This document shows positions 16,492-26,763 of a stretch of DNA of 64,000 nucleotides, one piece after another. The first letter of the stretch is position 1. Every line of letters begins with the position of its first letter. The notes under the pieces are model-generated. The model did not search any database, was not told where the DNA came from, and was given only the letters and a program-made list of their open reading frames with translations. The translations under genes and the position numbers were made by a program. The DNA comes from Candidatus Apopatosoma intestinale (GTDB taxonomy: Bacteria; Bacillota; Clostridia; Oscillospirales; CAG-272), in the NCBI GenBank assembly GCA_003524145.1, contig DODZ01000020.1, positions 1 through 64,000 of the forward strand. The letters run 5' to 3'.

Positions 16492-18450
16492 GTGAATTGT
16501 TTGCAGAAAAACACGGATATGGCACCCGTACTTTTTAGCGGAGGTGTGAATTTTTACGCGTATGACTACCTCGGAGCGCACATGACCGAGCGCGGCGGGG
16601 AATATACATATACCTTCCGCCTCTGGGCGCCGAATGCAAAAAGCGTTTATCTCGTCGGCGACTTCAACTCGTGGAGCGAAAGCGAAAACCCGATGGAGAA
16701 GGATGAGGAAAACGGTATCTGGCACTGCGAGATAACGAGACCCTGCAGACTTGAAGGAAACAAATACAAATATGCCGTAACGGGGGCGGACGGCAGACTC
16801 CGCATGAAGGCGGATCCCTACTGCCTCTACAGCGAAACGCTCGCAAAGAGCGCATCGATAATCTGCGATATCGGCGGCTACGAATGGGGCGACGGTGCCT
16901 ATATGGCAAAGCGCGGCGACATTCTGAAAAAAGGCGCGGAAAAGGGGCATTTTTACCCTGCTCCGATGAATATATACGAGCTTCACGCAGGCTCATGGAA
17001 AACGCGCGACGGCAGGACGAACGTCGACGGCGACGCGTACCTGAATTACCGCGAGATAGCGGACGAGCTTGCGCCTTATCTCACCGATATGGGATATACC
17101 CATGTTGAGCTGATGCCGATAGCAGAGCATCCCTATGACGGCTCGTGGGGCTATCAGATCTGCGAATATTATGCGCCGACCTCGCGCTTCGGAGAGCCGC
17201 AGGATTTTATGTATTTTGTCGATAAGCTGCACGAGAGCGGCATCGGCGTGATAATGGACTGGGTTCCCGCGCATTTTCCGAAAGACGAGCACGGGCTTTC
17301 CGACTTTGACGGCACGCGCCTATACGAATATCAGGGCGACGACCGCTTTGAGCAGAAAACATGGGGCACGAGATGCTTTGATGTCGGCAGACCCGAGGTG
17401 CAGTCGTTCCTCGTTTCAAATGCGCTTTTCTGGATGAGAAAATATCATATCGACGGACTGCGCATAGACGCAGTGGCTTCCATGCTCTACCTTGACTATG
17501 ACCGCAAGCCCGGCGAATGGATACCGAACGAACACGGCGGCAACGAATGCCTTGAGGCGATAGCTTTCTTCCGCAAGCTGAATACGGCGGTTTTCGCGGA
17601 ATTTCCCGCGGCGCTGATGATAGCCGAGGAATCGACGGCTTGGCCGATGATAACAAAGCCCGCGGATGTCGGCGGGCTGGGATTCAATTTCAAATGGAAT
17701 ATGGGCTGGGCAAACGATATGTTCGAATATATGCAGACAGACCCCTATTTCCGCTCGGGAATACATAATAAGCTCACCTTCCCGATGATGTATGCTTTCT
17801 CCGAAAATTATATATTGCCGGTTTCTCACGACGAGGTCGTTCACGGAAAAAAATCCCTGCTCGACAAGATGTTCGGCGAATATGAGGACAAGTTCCGCGC
17901 GATGCGCGTTTTCATGGCTTATATGATGACGCTTCCCGGCAAGAAGATGCTCTTTATGGGCACGGAGTACGGTCCTTTCCGCGAATGGGATTATGAAAAC
18001 GAACTCGAATGGTTCATGCTGAAATATCCCGCACACGGGGCAATGCACGGATATATTCGTGCGCTCAATAAATTCTATCTTTCGACTCCCGCGCTCTATG
18101 AAATAGACGATTCGTGGGAAGGCTTTGAATGGATAGATGCCGACCTTGCCGCGATGAACCTTATCTCCTACAGGAGAATCGATACGCGTGGCAGAGGCGT
18201 TTATATTGTCCTTAATTTCGCTCCGGTGGAGTGGGATTACGAGATGCGCGTGAAGCGCCGCGGCGAATATGAGGTGATATTCTCCTCCGACGATAAAAAG
18301 TACGGCGGGAGCGGCACGGCGGGAGAGGGCACGACCTACCGCGCATACGGCAAAAAAATAGGTGACAAAACAGAACAGCTGATAAAAATGAAAATTCCGA
18401 GCTACGGTGCTCTGATACTGAAAAGCAAATCTCCGGCAAAGAAAAAATGA
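16492..18450 (+). CDS. glgB: 1,4-alpha-glucan branching enzyme
   Basis: 652 residues. Cuts alpha-1,4 chains and rejoins them in alpha-1,6 linkage during glycogen synthesis. Residues about 20-120 hold the family N-terminus and CBM48 (FRLWAPNAKSVYLVGDFN). The GH13 barrel shows the nucleophile Asp in GLRIDAVASMLYLDYDR, the acid Glu in MIAEESTAWP and the third Asp in LPVSHDEVVHGK. The start is uncertain: GTG 16492 has AAGGG only 2 nt ahead; ATG 16519 (MAPVLFSGG) is an alternative. First gene of glgB-glgC-glgD-glgA-glgP. Confidence 0.96.
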   Translation: MNCLQKNTDMAPVLFSGGVNFYAYDYLGAHMTERGGEYTYTFRLWAPNAKSVYLVGDFNSWSESENPMEKDEENGIWHCEITRPCRLEGNKYKYAVTGADGRLRMKADPYCLYSETLAKSASIICDIGGYEWGDGAYMAKRGDILKKGAEKGHFYPAPMNIYELHAGSWKTRDGRTNVDGDAYLNYREIADELAPYLTDMGYTHVELMPIAEHPYDGSWGYQICEYYAPTSRFGEPQDFMYFVDKLHESGIGVIMDWVPAHFPKDEHGLSDFDGTRLYEYQGDDRFEQKTWGTRCFDVGRPEVQSFLVSNALFWMRKYHIDGLRIDAVASMLYLDYDRKPGEWIPNEHGGNECLEAIAFFRKLNTAVFAEFPAALMIAEESTAWPMITKPADVGGLGFNFKWNMGWANDMFEYMQTDPYFRSGIHNKLTFPMMYAFSENYILPVSHDEVVHGKKSLLDKMFGEYEDKFRAMRVFMAYMMTLPGKKMLFMGTEYGPFREWDYENELEWFMLKYPAHGAMHGYIRALNKFYLSTPALYEIDDSWEGFEWIDADLAAMNLISYRRIDTRGRGVYIVLNFAPVEWDYEMRVKRRGEYEVIFSSDDKKYGGSGTAGEGTTYRAYGKKIGDKTEQLIKMKIPSYGALILKSKSPAKKK

Positions 18451-18489
18451 CTTTAATTTTTTGAAAATATATTAAGGAGGACTCTTTCT

Positions 18490-19692
18490 ATGTACAGAAA
18501 AAAAGAATGCGTGGCAATGCTGCTCGCGGGAGGACAGGGAAGCCGTCTCTATGCGCTTACCGAGAAAACGGCAAAGCCTGCCGTGCCCTTCGGCGGCAAA
18601 TACAGAATCATTGATTTTCCGATGTCAAACTGCGTGAATTCGGGTATAGATACAGTCGGTGTGCTTACGCAGTACCAGCCCCTCGTACTCAATGAGTACA
18701 TCGGCAACGGACAGCCGTGGGATCTTGACCGCACGCGCGGCGGCGTTATGGTGCTTCCGCCGTATCAGGGTAAAAAATCCTCCGACTGGTATAAGGGTAC
18801 GGCAAATGCCATATATCAGAATCTGAATTTCATCGAGAGATATGATGCGGACTATGTTCTCGTGCTTTCGGGCGACCATATCTACAAGATGAACTACAGC
18901 AAGATGCTCGCCGCTCACAAGGCGACGAATGCCGACTGCACGATAGCCGTGCTGGAGGTTCCGATGGATCAGGCGAGCCGCTTCGGCATACTGAATACAA
19001 ATCCCGACGGCACTATATACGAATTTGAGGAAAAGCCGAAGAAGCCGAAGAGCAATAAAGCTTCCATGGGTATTTACATTTTCAAAGCCGATGTGCTGAA
19101 AAAATATCTTACCGAGGACGATTCCGATGAGAACTCATCAAACGATTTCGGCAAGAATATCATTCCGAAAATGCTCGGCGACGGCAAGAAGATGTGCGCT
19201 TATCTTTTCGAAGGCTACTGGAAGGATGTCGGCACGATAAAGAGCCTCTGGGAGGCGAATATGGATCTGCTCGGAGATAATCCCGCCTTCGACCTCTATG
19301 ACAGGTCATGGCGTATTTTCTACCGCCACAGCGCAGAGCCGCCTCAGAAGCTTTATGCGGGCTCTGTCGTCGAAAATTCGATGGTTACCGAGGGCTGCAA
19401 GATACACGGCACGGTGAAAGACTCCGTACTATCCGAGGGTGTTATCGTTGAAGCGGGTGCCACCGTCATAAACAGCGTCGTCATGCGCGGTGCGCATATA
19501 TGCAGCGGAGCTACCGTTGAATATTCCATAATTGATCAGAACAGCGTGATAGGAGAGGGCGCACACATCGGTGCCTGCAACGGAAGCGACGGAATATCCG
19601 TTATCGCCGAGGAGCTGAATATAAAACCGAATGCCGTGATAGGGCGCGGTGAAATGATAGATGACGCCAATGCGGGCGACTACATAAACTGA
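18490..19692 (+). CDS. glgC: Glucose-1-phosphate adenylyltransferase, catalytic subunit
   Basis: 400 residues. Makes ADP-glucose from glucose-1-phosphate and ATP, the committed step of bacterial glycogen synthesis. The nucleotide-binding loop [26 protein letters not shown] is intact at residues 12-37 (key residues GGQGSRL and the Lys/Pro that follow). The substrate motif FEEKPKKP and the Asp motif [11 protein letters not shown] are also present. The C-terminus is a left-handed beta helix of hexapeptide repeats. Ribosome binding site AAGGAGG. It should pair with the GlgD subunit encoded 19 nt downstream, as in Geobacillus and clostridia. Confidence 0.97.
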   Translation: MYRKKECVAMLLAGGQGSRLYALTEKTAKPAVPFGGKYRIIDFPMSNCVNSGIDTVGVLTQYQPLVLNEYIGNGQPWDLDRTRGGVMVLPPYQGKKSSDWYKGTANAIYQNLNFIERYDADYVLVLSGDHIYKMNYSKMLAAHKATNADCTIAVLEVPMDQASRFGILNTNPDGTIYEFEEKPKKPKSNKASMGIYIFKADVLKKYLTEDDSDENSSNDFGKNIIPKMLGDGKKMCAYLFEGYWKDVGTIKSLWEANMDLLGDNPAFDLYDRSWRIFYRHSAEPPQKLYAGSVVENSMVTEGCKIHGTVKDSVLSEGVIVEAGATVINSVVMRGAHICSGATVEYSIIDQNSVIGEGAHIGACNGSDGISVIAEELNIKPNAVIGRGEMIDDANAGDYIN

Positions 19693-19711
19693 AAACGGGG
19701 AGGATAAGAGC

Positions 19712-20845
19712 ATGAAAACAGCGGGTATAATTTTTTCAAATATACATGACAGCAATATTCCGGAGCTTACGAGATACCGTACTCTTGCATCGATTCCTTT
19801 CGGATGCAGATACCGTCTCGTGGATTTTGCCCTTTCGAATATGGTAAATTCCGATATAAACAATATCAGCATCATCACCCATTATAATTACCAATCGCTC
19901 ATGGACCATGTCGGAAGCGGCAAGGACTGGGATCTGGCACGCAGAAGCGGCGGCGTGAAAATTCTTCCGCCGTATATCACGGCTTATGCCAACAATGTAA
20001 ATTCGCTCTACAATACGCGCCTTGAAGCGCTCAAGAGCGTAAACTACAGCATATCGAATATAAATGCCGATTATGTTGCTCTCTCCGATTGCGATGTGAT
20101 ATGCAATATAGACCTCAGTGCCATGATAGCAGACCATGTGGCAAGCGGAGCGGATATCACCATGGCTGTTCAGCGTATGCACCTCACAAGAGAGAAGGCA
20201 AAGGCGAATGTCATAGTCAAATACGACAATACGGGCAGAATAACGGATATGGAGGCTTATCCTACGAATTTCGAGGGAGAAGCCGATATAAATCTGAATA
20301 TCCTCGTCATGTCTGCGGCTTATCTCAAGGAGATAGTCATGGATGCGATAGCGCACAACTATGTCAGCATGACGCGCGATGTTTTCCTGCGAAATTTAAA
20401 GCATCGCAACTACAGGGTATATAAATTTGACGGATATTTCTCATGTATCTCTTCTATGAGCGATTATTTCCGCCACAATATGGAGCTTATCTCCAATGAA
20501 GAGGGATACCGCGAGCTTTTTGAGATAGAGAGCCGTCCGATATATACAAAGGTACGTAACTCTGCGCCCACATATTACGGTCCGGATGCCAAGGTCAGGG
20601 ATTCGCTCATTGCCGACGGCTGCCGCATTTACGGCACGGTGGAAAACAGCATTCTTTTCCGCGGAGTGAAGATAGGCAAAAATGCAATAGTCAAAAATTC
20701 CATTCTCTATCAGGATGTATTTACGGGCGAGAATGTCACGCTCGGCTATATCGTTGCCGACAAGAATGTAGTAATCCGTGACGGAGTGACGCTTTCCGGT
20801 CACGAGACGTTGCCTTTCTATATAGAAAAGGGCAAGATGGTTTAA
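19712..20845 (+). CDS. glgD: Glucose-1-phosphate adenylyltransferase regulatory subunit
   Basis: 377 residues. Same fold as GlgC, but the N-terminal GGxGxRL loop is replaced by GIIFSNIHDSNIPELT, so it should not bind ATP for catalysis. The segment IPFGCRYRLVDFALSNMVNS and the C-terminal hexapeptide repeats (DGCRIYGTVENSILF) are kept. In known Bacillota systems GlgD raises the activity of GlgC in a mixed tetramer; that role is inferred here. Lies 19 nt after glgC and 14 nt before glgA. Confidence 0.95.
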   Translation: MKTAGIIFSNIHDSNIPELTRYRTLASIPFGCRYRLVDFALSNMVNSDINNISIITHYNYQSLMDHVGSGKDWDLARRSGGVKILPPYITAYANNVNSLYNTRLEALKSVNYSISNINADYVALSDCDVICNIDLSAMIADHVASGADITMAVQRMHLTREKAKANVIVKYDNTGRITDMEAYPTNFEGEADINLNILVMSAAYLKEIVMDAIAHNYVSMTRDVFLRNLKHRNYRVYKFDGYFSCISSMSDYFRHNMELISNEEGYRELFEIESRPIYTKVRNSAPTYYGPDAKVRDSLIADGCRIYGTVENSILFRGVKIGKNAIVKNSILYQDVFTGENVTLGYIVADKNVVIRDGVTLSGHETLPFYIEKGKMV

Positions 20846-20859
20846 CGGGGGATATATTT

Positions 20860-22293
20860 ATGAAGAAGATACTTTTCGCGGGAGCGGAGGCAATGCCTTT
20901 TGCGGCAACGGGCGGACTCGGCGATGTAATGGGTTCGCTTCCGATAGCACTAAAGGCTGCCCGCCCCGACTGGGATATACGCGCCGTGTTGCCTCTTTAT
21001 TCAAAGATAAGCGACGAATATCGCGCCGAGATGAAATTTGAATGTTGGACTACCGTTGCCGTTTCGTGGCGTCAGCAGTACTGCGGAATATTCTCACTCG
21101 AACGCGGTGGCGTGAAATATTATTTCATAGATAACGAATACTATTTCAAGCGCGATGCGCTTTACGGCTTTTTTGACGACGGCGAGAGATTTGCCTTCTT
21201 CTCAAACGCGATACTCGCGCTCATGGGAATGGTTGATTTCTTCCCCGATGTCTACAGCGCAAACGACTGGCAGACGGCACTTTCCGTAATCCTGCTCAAG
21301 CGCAGAAACGGCATGAGCCCCGGATATTCCGGCGTGAAAGCCGTATATACAATCCACAATATCGAATATCAGGGCGTATACGGCAGGGAAACGATGGGCG
21401 ACCTCTTCGGGCTTGATGAGATGGACGCCTCTACCGTTGAATTTGACGGAGCCGTGAACCTTACCAAGGGCGCGATACTTTGTGCCGATGCCGTAACCAC
21501 CGTCAGCCCGAAATACGCCGAGGAAATCCAGACGCCGTTCTTTGCGCATGGGCTTCATGATATCCTGCGCGAGCACAGTTTCAAGCTCAGCGGCATAGTA
21601 AACGGCATAGATACTGACTTTTACAATCCGAAAACGGATAAGGACTTGAAATTCAATTATTCCTACCGCGGACTCACGGGAAAAGGGAAGAACAAGGCGG
21701 CGCTTCAGGAGGAATACGGACTGCCTGTTTGTCCCGATGTGCCTGTGATAGCAATGGTTTCGCGGCTTGTCGACCACAAGGGCTTTGACCTTGTGCGCGA
21801 GGTGGCATATGAACTGCTTTCGCGCGATATGCAGTTTGTTCTGCTCGGCACGGGCGACTATGATACCGAATGTTTCTTCCGCGAATATGCGGCGAGAAGC
21901 GGCGGCAAGGCGGGCGTGAAGATAGAGTACAACAGAAAGCTCTCCAAGCTCGTATATGCGGGCGCGGACATGTTCCTCATGCCCTCAAGAAGCGAGCCAT
22001 GCGGTCTTGCGCAGATGATAGCTTCACGCTACGGCACCGTGCCGATAGTGCGCGAGGCGGGCGGTCTATATGACACGATAAAGCCCTATTACGAGGGCGA
22101 TGGCAACGGTTTTACCTTTGCCGCATACAATGCGCGCGATATGCTCAGCGTGATAGATCAGGCAATAGCTCTCTATCATGATAAGGAGAAGTGGACGGCA
22201 CTTGTGAAAAAGGTAATGAAAACAGACTTTTCATGGAATGTTTCGGCGGAAAAATATGCGGAGCTTTTTCTCTCGCTTTCTCCGGAAAACTAA
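20860..22293 (+). CDS. glgA: Glycogen synthase (ADP-glucose type, GT5)
   Basis: 477 residues, normal length. Transfers glucose from ADP-glucose to the growing alpha-1,4 chain. The N-terminal donor loop reads FAATGGLGDVMGSLP, with Ala where most bacterial enzymes have Lys-Thr (KTGGLGDV), a small but visible change at a site that contacts ADP-glucose. The C-terminal GT-B motif SRSEPCGLAQMIASRYGTVP and the following EAGGLYDTI are intact. Fourth gene of the glycogen operon. Confidence 0.96.
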   Translation: MKKILFAGAEAMPFAATGGLGDVMGSLPIALKAARPDWDIRAVLPLYSKISDEYRAEMKFECWTTVAVSWRQQYCGIFSLERGGVKYYFIDNEYYFKRDALYGFFDDGERFAFFSNAILALMGMVDFFPDVYSANDWQTALSVILLKRRNGMSPGYSGVKAVYTIHNIEYQGVYGRETMGDLFGLDEMDASTVEFDGAVNLTKGAILCADAVTTVSPKYAEEIQTPFFAHGLHDILREHSFKLSGIVNGIDTDFYNPKTDKDLKFNYSYRGLTGKGKNKAALQEEYGLPVCPDVPVIAMVSRLVDHKGFDLVREVAYELLSRDMQFVLLGTGDYDTECFFREYAARSGGKAGVKIEYNRKLSKLVYAGADMFLMPSRSEPCGLAQMIASRYGTVPIVREAGGLYDTIKPYYEGDGNGFTFAAYNARDMLSVIDQAIALYHDKEKWTALVKKVMKTDFSWNVSAEKYAELFLSLSPEN

Positions 22294-22345
22294 TTGAAAA
22301 TAAAAAAGCAAAAAACATTTAACTCAGGGGGAAAACACCGCAATT

Positions 22346-24769
22346 ATGGGAAACACAATCGAAAAAACAGATGTAAGAGAGGCGCTGGACAGCAAGCTTT
22401 CGCGTTATTTCGGCGTCGGAGCCGACGAGGCTACGAAGGCGCAGGTATATAAGGCAGTCATACTCACTGTCAAGGACATACTGACAAACAAGCGCTCGGC
22501 TTACCGCCACGATATGAAGAAGCAGCAGGCAAAGAGAGTTTACTATCTCTGCATGGAGTTTCTGATAGGCAGAAGCCTCAAGAATAATCTCGGCAATCTC
22601 GGACTCACCTCCGCATATGCCGAGGCACTTTCGGATATGGGCTACAATCTTGAGGATTTTTATGAGATGGAGCCGGACCCCGGTCTCGGAAACGGAGGAC
22701 TGGGCAGACTTGCCGCCTGCTTCATGGATTCGCTGGCGACACTCGACTATCCCGCAACGGGATTTTCACTCTGCTATGAATACGGGCTTTTCAAGCAGAA
22801 AATAATCGACGGAAATCAGGTTGAAATGCCCGATGTATGGATGCCCGGCGGCGACGGATGGCTTGTCCCGAGAACAGACAAGACATTTTCCGTGCGTTTC
22901 GGCGGCAGAATAATCGAAAACTGGAACGAGGGTCACTGCACGATAACCCATGTGGACTATGACGAGGTGCAGGCTGTTCCATATGATATGATGATTTCGG
23001 GAAGCGACAGCAAGGCTGTCAATAATCTCCGCCTCTGGCGCGCGCACGATATCACCAATTTCAATATGAAGCTCTTCACGCAGGGGCAGTATATGCAGGC
23101 TGTGGAGCAGAATACGAATGCGGAAACGCTGACAAAGGTGCTCTATCCCTCTGATGACCATATGGAGGGGAAAATCCTGCGTCTGAGCCAGCAGTATTTC
23201 CTTGTTTCCGCTTCGCTTCAGAATATCATCGCGGATCATCTTGCAGTTTACGGCACGCTTGATAATTTCGCCGAGAAAACGGCTATCCATATCAACGATA
23301 CGCATCCCGCACTCTGCATACCCGAGCTTATGCGCATCTTTATGGACACTTATTCTTTCTCATGGGAGAGGGCGTGGGATGTTGTCACAAAGACGGTTTC
23401 GTATACTAATCACACGGTGCTTCCCGAGGCACTCGAATGCTGGAATGAGGACCTTTTCCGTCTCCGCCTTCCGAGAATCTATATGATAGTAGCCGAGATC
23501 AACCGCAGATACTGCGAAAATCTCTGGAATCTCTATCCCGGCGACTGGGACAGAATTTCACGCATGTCGATAGTGGCATCGGGTCAGGTGAGAATGGCAA
23601 ATCTCAGCGTCGTCGGCTCGCATACCGTAAACGGCGTATCGAAGCTTCATTCCGAGATACTCAAGCAGACCGTTTTCCACGATTTCTACAAGGCTGACCC
23701 GGATAAATTCACAAATGTGACAAACGGTATCGCTCACCGTCGCTGGCTCTGCTATTCCAACCCCGCGCTCGCGGAGCTGCTTGACGAAATGATCGGCGCG
23801 GACTACCGCAAAAATCCGCAGGCGATTTCCGCTTTCGGAAAGTTTGCCGACGATGCCGCAGTGCTTTCCCGCCTGCGCGATATCAAGCATCGCAATAAGG
23901 AGCGCTTCGCCGAGGAATATTTCAAGAAGACAGGCAGAAAGATAGATACGCATTCTATCTTCGATGTTCAGGCAAAGCGCATTCACGAATATAAGCGTCA
24001 GCTTCTCAACGCGATGAAAGTCATAGAATACTATGCGCTTCTCCGCGAAAATCCGAAGCTCGATATCCCTGCGCAGACCTTCTTCTTTGCGGGCAAGGCG
24101 GCTCCCGGCTATTACTTTGCCAAGGATATAATCAAGCTCATCTGGAGCATCGGCGAGGAGATAGAGAAGGACCCTGTTATAAGAGAGAAGATCAGAGTTG
24201 TATTCCTCGAGGATTACAATGTCAGCATGGCTGAAATACTCATGCCGGCGACTGATATCAGCGAGCAGATTTCTCTTGCGGGCAAGGAAGCGAGCGGCAC
24301 GGGCTGCATGAAATTCATGATAAACGGTGCGCTCACCGTAGGCACGCTTGACGGCGCAAATGTCGAGATGGCGGATGCCGTAGGCAAGGACAATATCTAT
24401 ATTTTCGGGCTCACTGCAAGCGATGTCGACGAGCTCTGGCGCAGAGGATATTCCTCTATCGATTACTATCGCACAAGCGAGAGGATCCGCCGCGTCATGG
24501 ATATGATTTCGCGCGGCTTCAACGGAAACGATTTCTCGGGAATAGTGAATTACTTCATTTCTTCGCCGAATATTTCCGACCCGTATATGTGCCTTGCCGA
24601 TTTCGATTCGTATTTCAACACATATTCCGGTGCCGTATCCGACTATGCGGACAGAAAGGGCTGGACTGTGAAGTCGCTCAAAAATATCGCGGGAGCGGGC
24701 TATTTCGCCTCCGACCGCAGCATAAAGGAATATGCGGAGAATATCTGGCACATAAAGCCTGTTGAGTAA
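22346..24769 (+). CDS. glgP: Glycogen/starch phosphorylase (GT35)
   Basis: 807 residues, full length. Releases glucose-1-phosphate from chain ends with phosphate and pyridoxal phosphate. The PLP-binding Lys lies in ASGTGCMKFMINGA, followed by TLDGANVEM, both typical. The N-terminal motifs GNGGLGRLAACFMDS and YEYGLFKQ are conserved. The ribosome binding site is a run of G (GGGGG) about 13 nt ahead. Last gene of the glg operon before a terminator, so synthesis and breakdown are cotranscribed. Confidence 0.97.
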   Translation: MGNTIEKTDVREALDSKLSRYFGVGADEATKAQVYKAVILTVKDILTNKRSAYRHDMKKQQAKRVYYLCMEFLIGRSLKNNLGNLGLTSAYAEALSDMGYNLEDFYEMEPDPGLGNGGLGRLAACFMDSLATLDYPATGFSLCYEYGLFKQKIIDGNQVEMPDVWMPGGDGWLVPRTDKTFSVRFGGRIIENWNEGHCTITHVDYDEVQAVPYDMMISGSDSKAVNNLRLWRAHDITNFNMKLFTQGQYMQAVEQNTNAETLTKVLYPSDDHMEGKILRLSQQYFLVSASLQNIIADHLAVYGTLDNFAEKTAIHINDTHPALCIPELMRIFMDTYSFSWERAWDVVTKTVSYTNHTVLPEALECWNEDLFRLRLPRIYMIVAEINRRYCENLWNLYPGDWDRISRMSIVASGQVRMANLSVVGSHTVNGVSKLHSEILKQTVFHDFYKADPDKFTNVTNGIAHRRWLCYSNPALAELLDEMIGADYRKNPQAISAFGKFADDAAVLSRLRDIKHRNKERFAEEYFKKTGRKIDTHSIFDVQAKRIHEYKRQLLNAMKVIEYYALLRENPKLDIPAQTFFFAGKAAPGYYFAKDIIKLIWSIGEEIEKDPVIREKIRVVFLEDYNVSMAEILMPATDISEQISLAGKEASGTGCMKFMINGALTVGTLDGANVEMADAVGKDNIYIFGLTASDVDELWRRGYSSIDYYRTSERIRRVMDMISRGFNGNDFSGIVNYFISSPNISDPYMCLADFDSYFNTYSGAVSDYADRKGWTVKSLKNIAGAGYFASDRSIKEYAENIWHIKPVE

Positions 24770-24778
24770 TAATAAAAA

Positions 24779-24815
24779 ATGCGGAGGCGGTGATTTGCGC
24801 CGCTTCCGCTTTTTG
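24779..24815 (+). terminator. Terminator of the glg operon
   Basis: Stem GCGGAGGCGG (24781-24790) with CCGCTTCCGC (24800-24809), one G-T pair, then TTTTT. It separates the core glycogen genes from the glycosidase genes downstream. Confidence 0.8.
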
Positions 24816-24843
24816 CGATTTTACACATTTTTCGGAGAATTTT

Positions 24844-26763
24844 ATGGCTGAATTTGAATTTCAAAGTCGGGCGCACGGCATGCAGTCGCTCACGGTGCGC
24901 GAGGACGGAGAATGGCGGGAGCAGAGAGCGGGCGCCGTGAAATACGGGCGAAAAATGCGCTTTTCCGTGAAAACGCCGTTTTCGCTCTGTTCCGCGAGCC
25001 TTGAAATATACTGCGACGACACGGGCGAGCGCCGCTTTTTTGATATGTACGCCTCCGGCGAAAACGAATTTTCGCTCGAAGCCGATACGGCATCGCTCTG
25101 CGCGGAGAGCGGCTTATTTTACTATGCCTACCATCTGAATACCGAATACGGGCATAGGGATTTGCTTTGCGATTTCGATACGCTTGAGGAGAAGCTGTGC
25201 GAGCCGAGAGGAGACGGAAACGATTTCTTTCAGCTTCTTATTTATAAGGAAAGGGAAGCTCTGCCGAGTTGGTTTTCGGGCGGCGTGATGTATCATATTT
25301 TCGTTGACCGCTTCTTTTCCGCAGGAGGTAATCCGGTGAGAGATGACGCGAGAAAAATAGACGACTGGGAGCACGGCATGCCCGAATATCCCGCATATCC
25401 CGGGGCTTATCTCGAAAATAACGAATTTTTCGGCGGAGACCTGCAGGGTGTTGCGGCGAAGCTTGACTATATCGCTTCGCTCGGCGTGAACACCGTTTAT
25501 CTCAGCCCGATTTTTCGCGCGTATTCAAATCACAAGTACGATACGGGCGACTACATGACGGTAGACGAAATGTTCGGCGGCGAGGAGGCTTTACGCACGC
25601 TTATCTCAGAGGCGGACAGGCGCGGAATACGCATTATCCTCGACGGCGTTTTCAATCATACTGGAAACGACAGCGTTTATTTCAATGCAAAAGGGCGATA
25701 TCCCGATGTCGGCGCGTATCAGTCGCCGCTCTCACCGTATTTTCCTTGGTACAGCTTCAAAAATTACCCCGACGACTATGAGGCGTGGTGGGGTATAAAG
25801 ATATTGCCGCGCGTGAAAAGCGACGAGCCTTCATACAGGGAATTTCTCTTCGGCGAGAGTGGAGTTATCCGCAAATATATGCGCATGGGCATAGGCGGAT
25901 GGCGGCTCGATGTGGCAGACGAGCTATCTGATGATTTCCTCTTGTGCCTTTCCGCCGCCGCAAGAAGCGAGCGCGACGACGCACTCGTTATCGGCGAGGT
26001 CTGGGAGGATGCATCGAATAAGATTGCATATTCAAAGCGTAAGAAATATTTTCGGGGCGGAGAGCTTGACAGCGTGATGAACTACCCGATGAAAAACGCC
26101 GTCATAGCCTATATCCGCTACGGAAATGCTGACGCGCTGAAAGCGGAGGCAAAGCGGATATATACGCATTATCCGCGCGAGGTGGCAAATTCTCTCATGA
26201 ACTTTCTCGGCACGCACGACACCGTGCGCGCACTGACGGCGCTCGGCGGTGCTTCTCCCGATGGAAAAAGCAATGACGAGCTTGCCCATATGAAAATGAG
26301 CGAGAGCGAATATGCCACGGCAAAAAAGCGGCTCATGCTCGCTTATCTGACGGTAGCGATGCTCCCCGGCGTGCCGTGCATTTATTACGGCGACGAGGCG
26401 GGAATGCAGGGATATTCCGACCCGATGAACCGTATGCCCTATCCATGGGGCAGAGAGGACGCGGAAATACGCGATTTTTACCGCATGGTGGGCGCTGTCC
26501 GCCGCGAAAACGCTATCTTTGCCGATGGTGAATTTTACATCGCATATGCCGACTCCGACATTGCCGCACTTGTGCGGGAAAAGGGCGGCGAGCGCATCAC
26601 GGCACTCATAAACCGCGGAGACATCGCGCATACAGTGTATGCCGACGGCAAAGCCGAGGAGCTTCTCTCGGGCATGAAAGGCGATAGCTTCGCTCTCGAA
26701 GGCATGAGTGCGCTCCTGCTGAAAACCGCCGACGGCACGAAAATAAAGGTCGTGGCAAAATGA
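24844..26763 (+). CDS. Intracellular GH13 alpha-glucan hydrolase (neopullulanase/maltodextrinase-like)
   Basis: 639 residues. No signal peptide, so cytosolic. Residues 1-150 are an extra beta-rich N-terminal domain; the barrel starts at VMYHIFVDRFF. The three acids are visible: Asp in GGWRLDVADE (about 356), Glu in VIGEVWEDAS (about 384), Asp in LGTHDTVRAL (about 458). DGVFNHTGNDS is the second conserved region. Such enzymes open maltodextrins, cyclodextrins or pullulan; the exact substrate cannot be fixed. Start chosen at ATG 24844 behind CGGAG. Overlaps the next gene by 4 nt. Confidence 0.92.
   Translation: MAEFEFQSRAHGMQSLTVREDGEWREQRAGAVKYGRKMRFSVKTPFSLCSASLEIYCDDTGERRFFDMYASGENEFSLEADTASLCAESGLFYYAYHLNTEYGHRDLLCDFDTLEEKLCEPRGDGNDFFQLLIYKEREALPSWFSGGVMYHIFVDRFFSAGGNPVRDDARKIDDWEHGMPEYPAYPGAYLENNEFFGGDLQGVAAKLDYIASLGVNTVYLSPIFRAYSNHKYDTGDYMTVDEMFGGEEALRTLISEADRRGIRIILDGVFNHTGNDSVYFNAKGRYPDVGAYQSPLSPYFPWYSFKNYPDDYEAWWGIKILPRVKSDEPSYREFLFGESGVIRKYMRMGIGGWRLDVADELSDDFLLCLSAAARSERDDALVIGEVWEDASNKIAYSKRKKYFRGGELDSVMNYPMKNAVIAYIRYGNADALKAEAKRIYTHYPREVANSLMNFLGTHDTVRALTALGGASPDGKSNDELAHMKMSESEYATAKKRLMLAYLTVAMLPGVPCIYYGDEAGMQGYSDPMNRMPYPWGREDAEIRDFYRMVGAVRRENAIFADGEFYIAYADSDIAALVREKGGERITALINRGDIAHTVYADGKAEELLSGMKGDSFALEGMSALLLKTADGTKIKVVAK

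Noticed and set aside
16446..16538. 30-codon frame just before glgB
   Set aside because: Its ATG lies at the probable transcription start, 5 nt after the -10 box, and has no RBS; it overlaps the glgB start in another frame.
23558..24751. 397-codon open frame on the minus strand
   Set aside because: Antisense shadow of glgP, whose catalytic motifs are intact.
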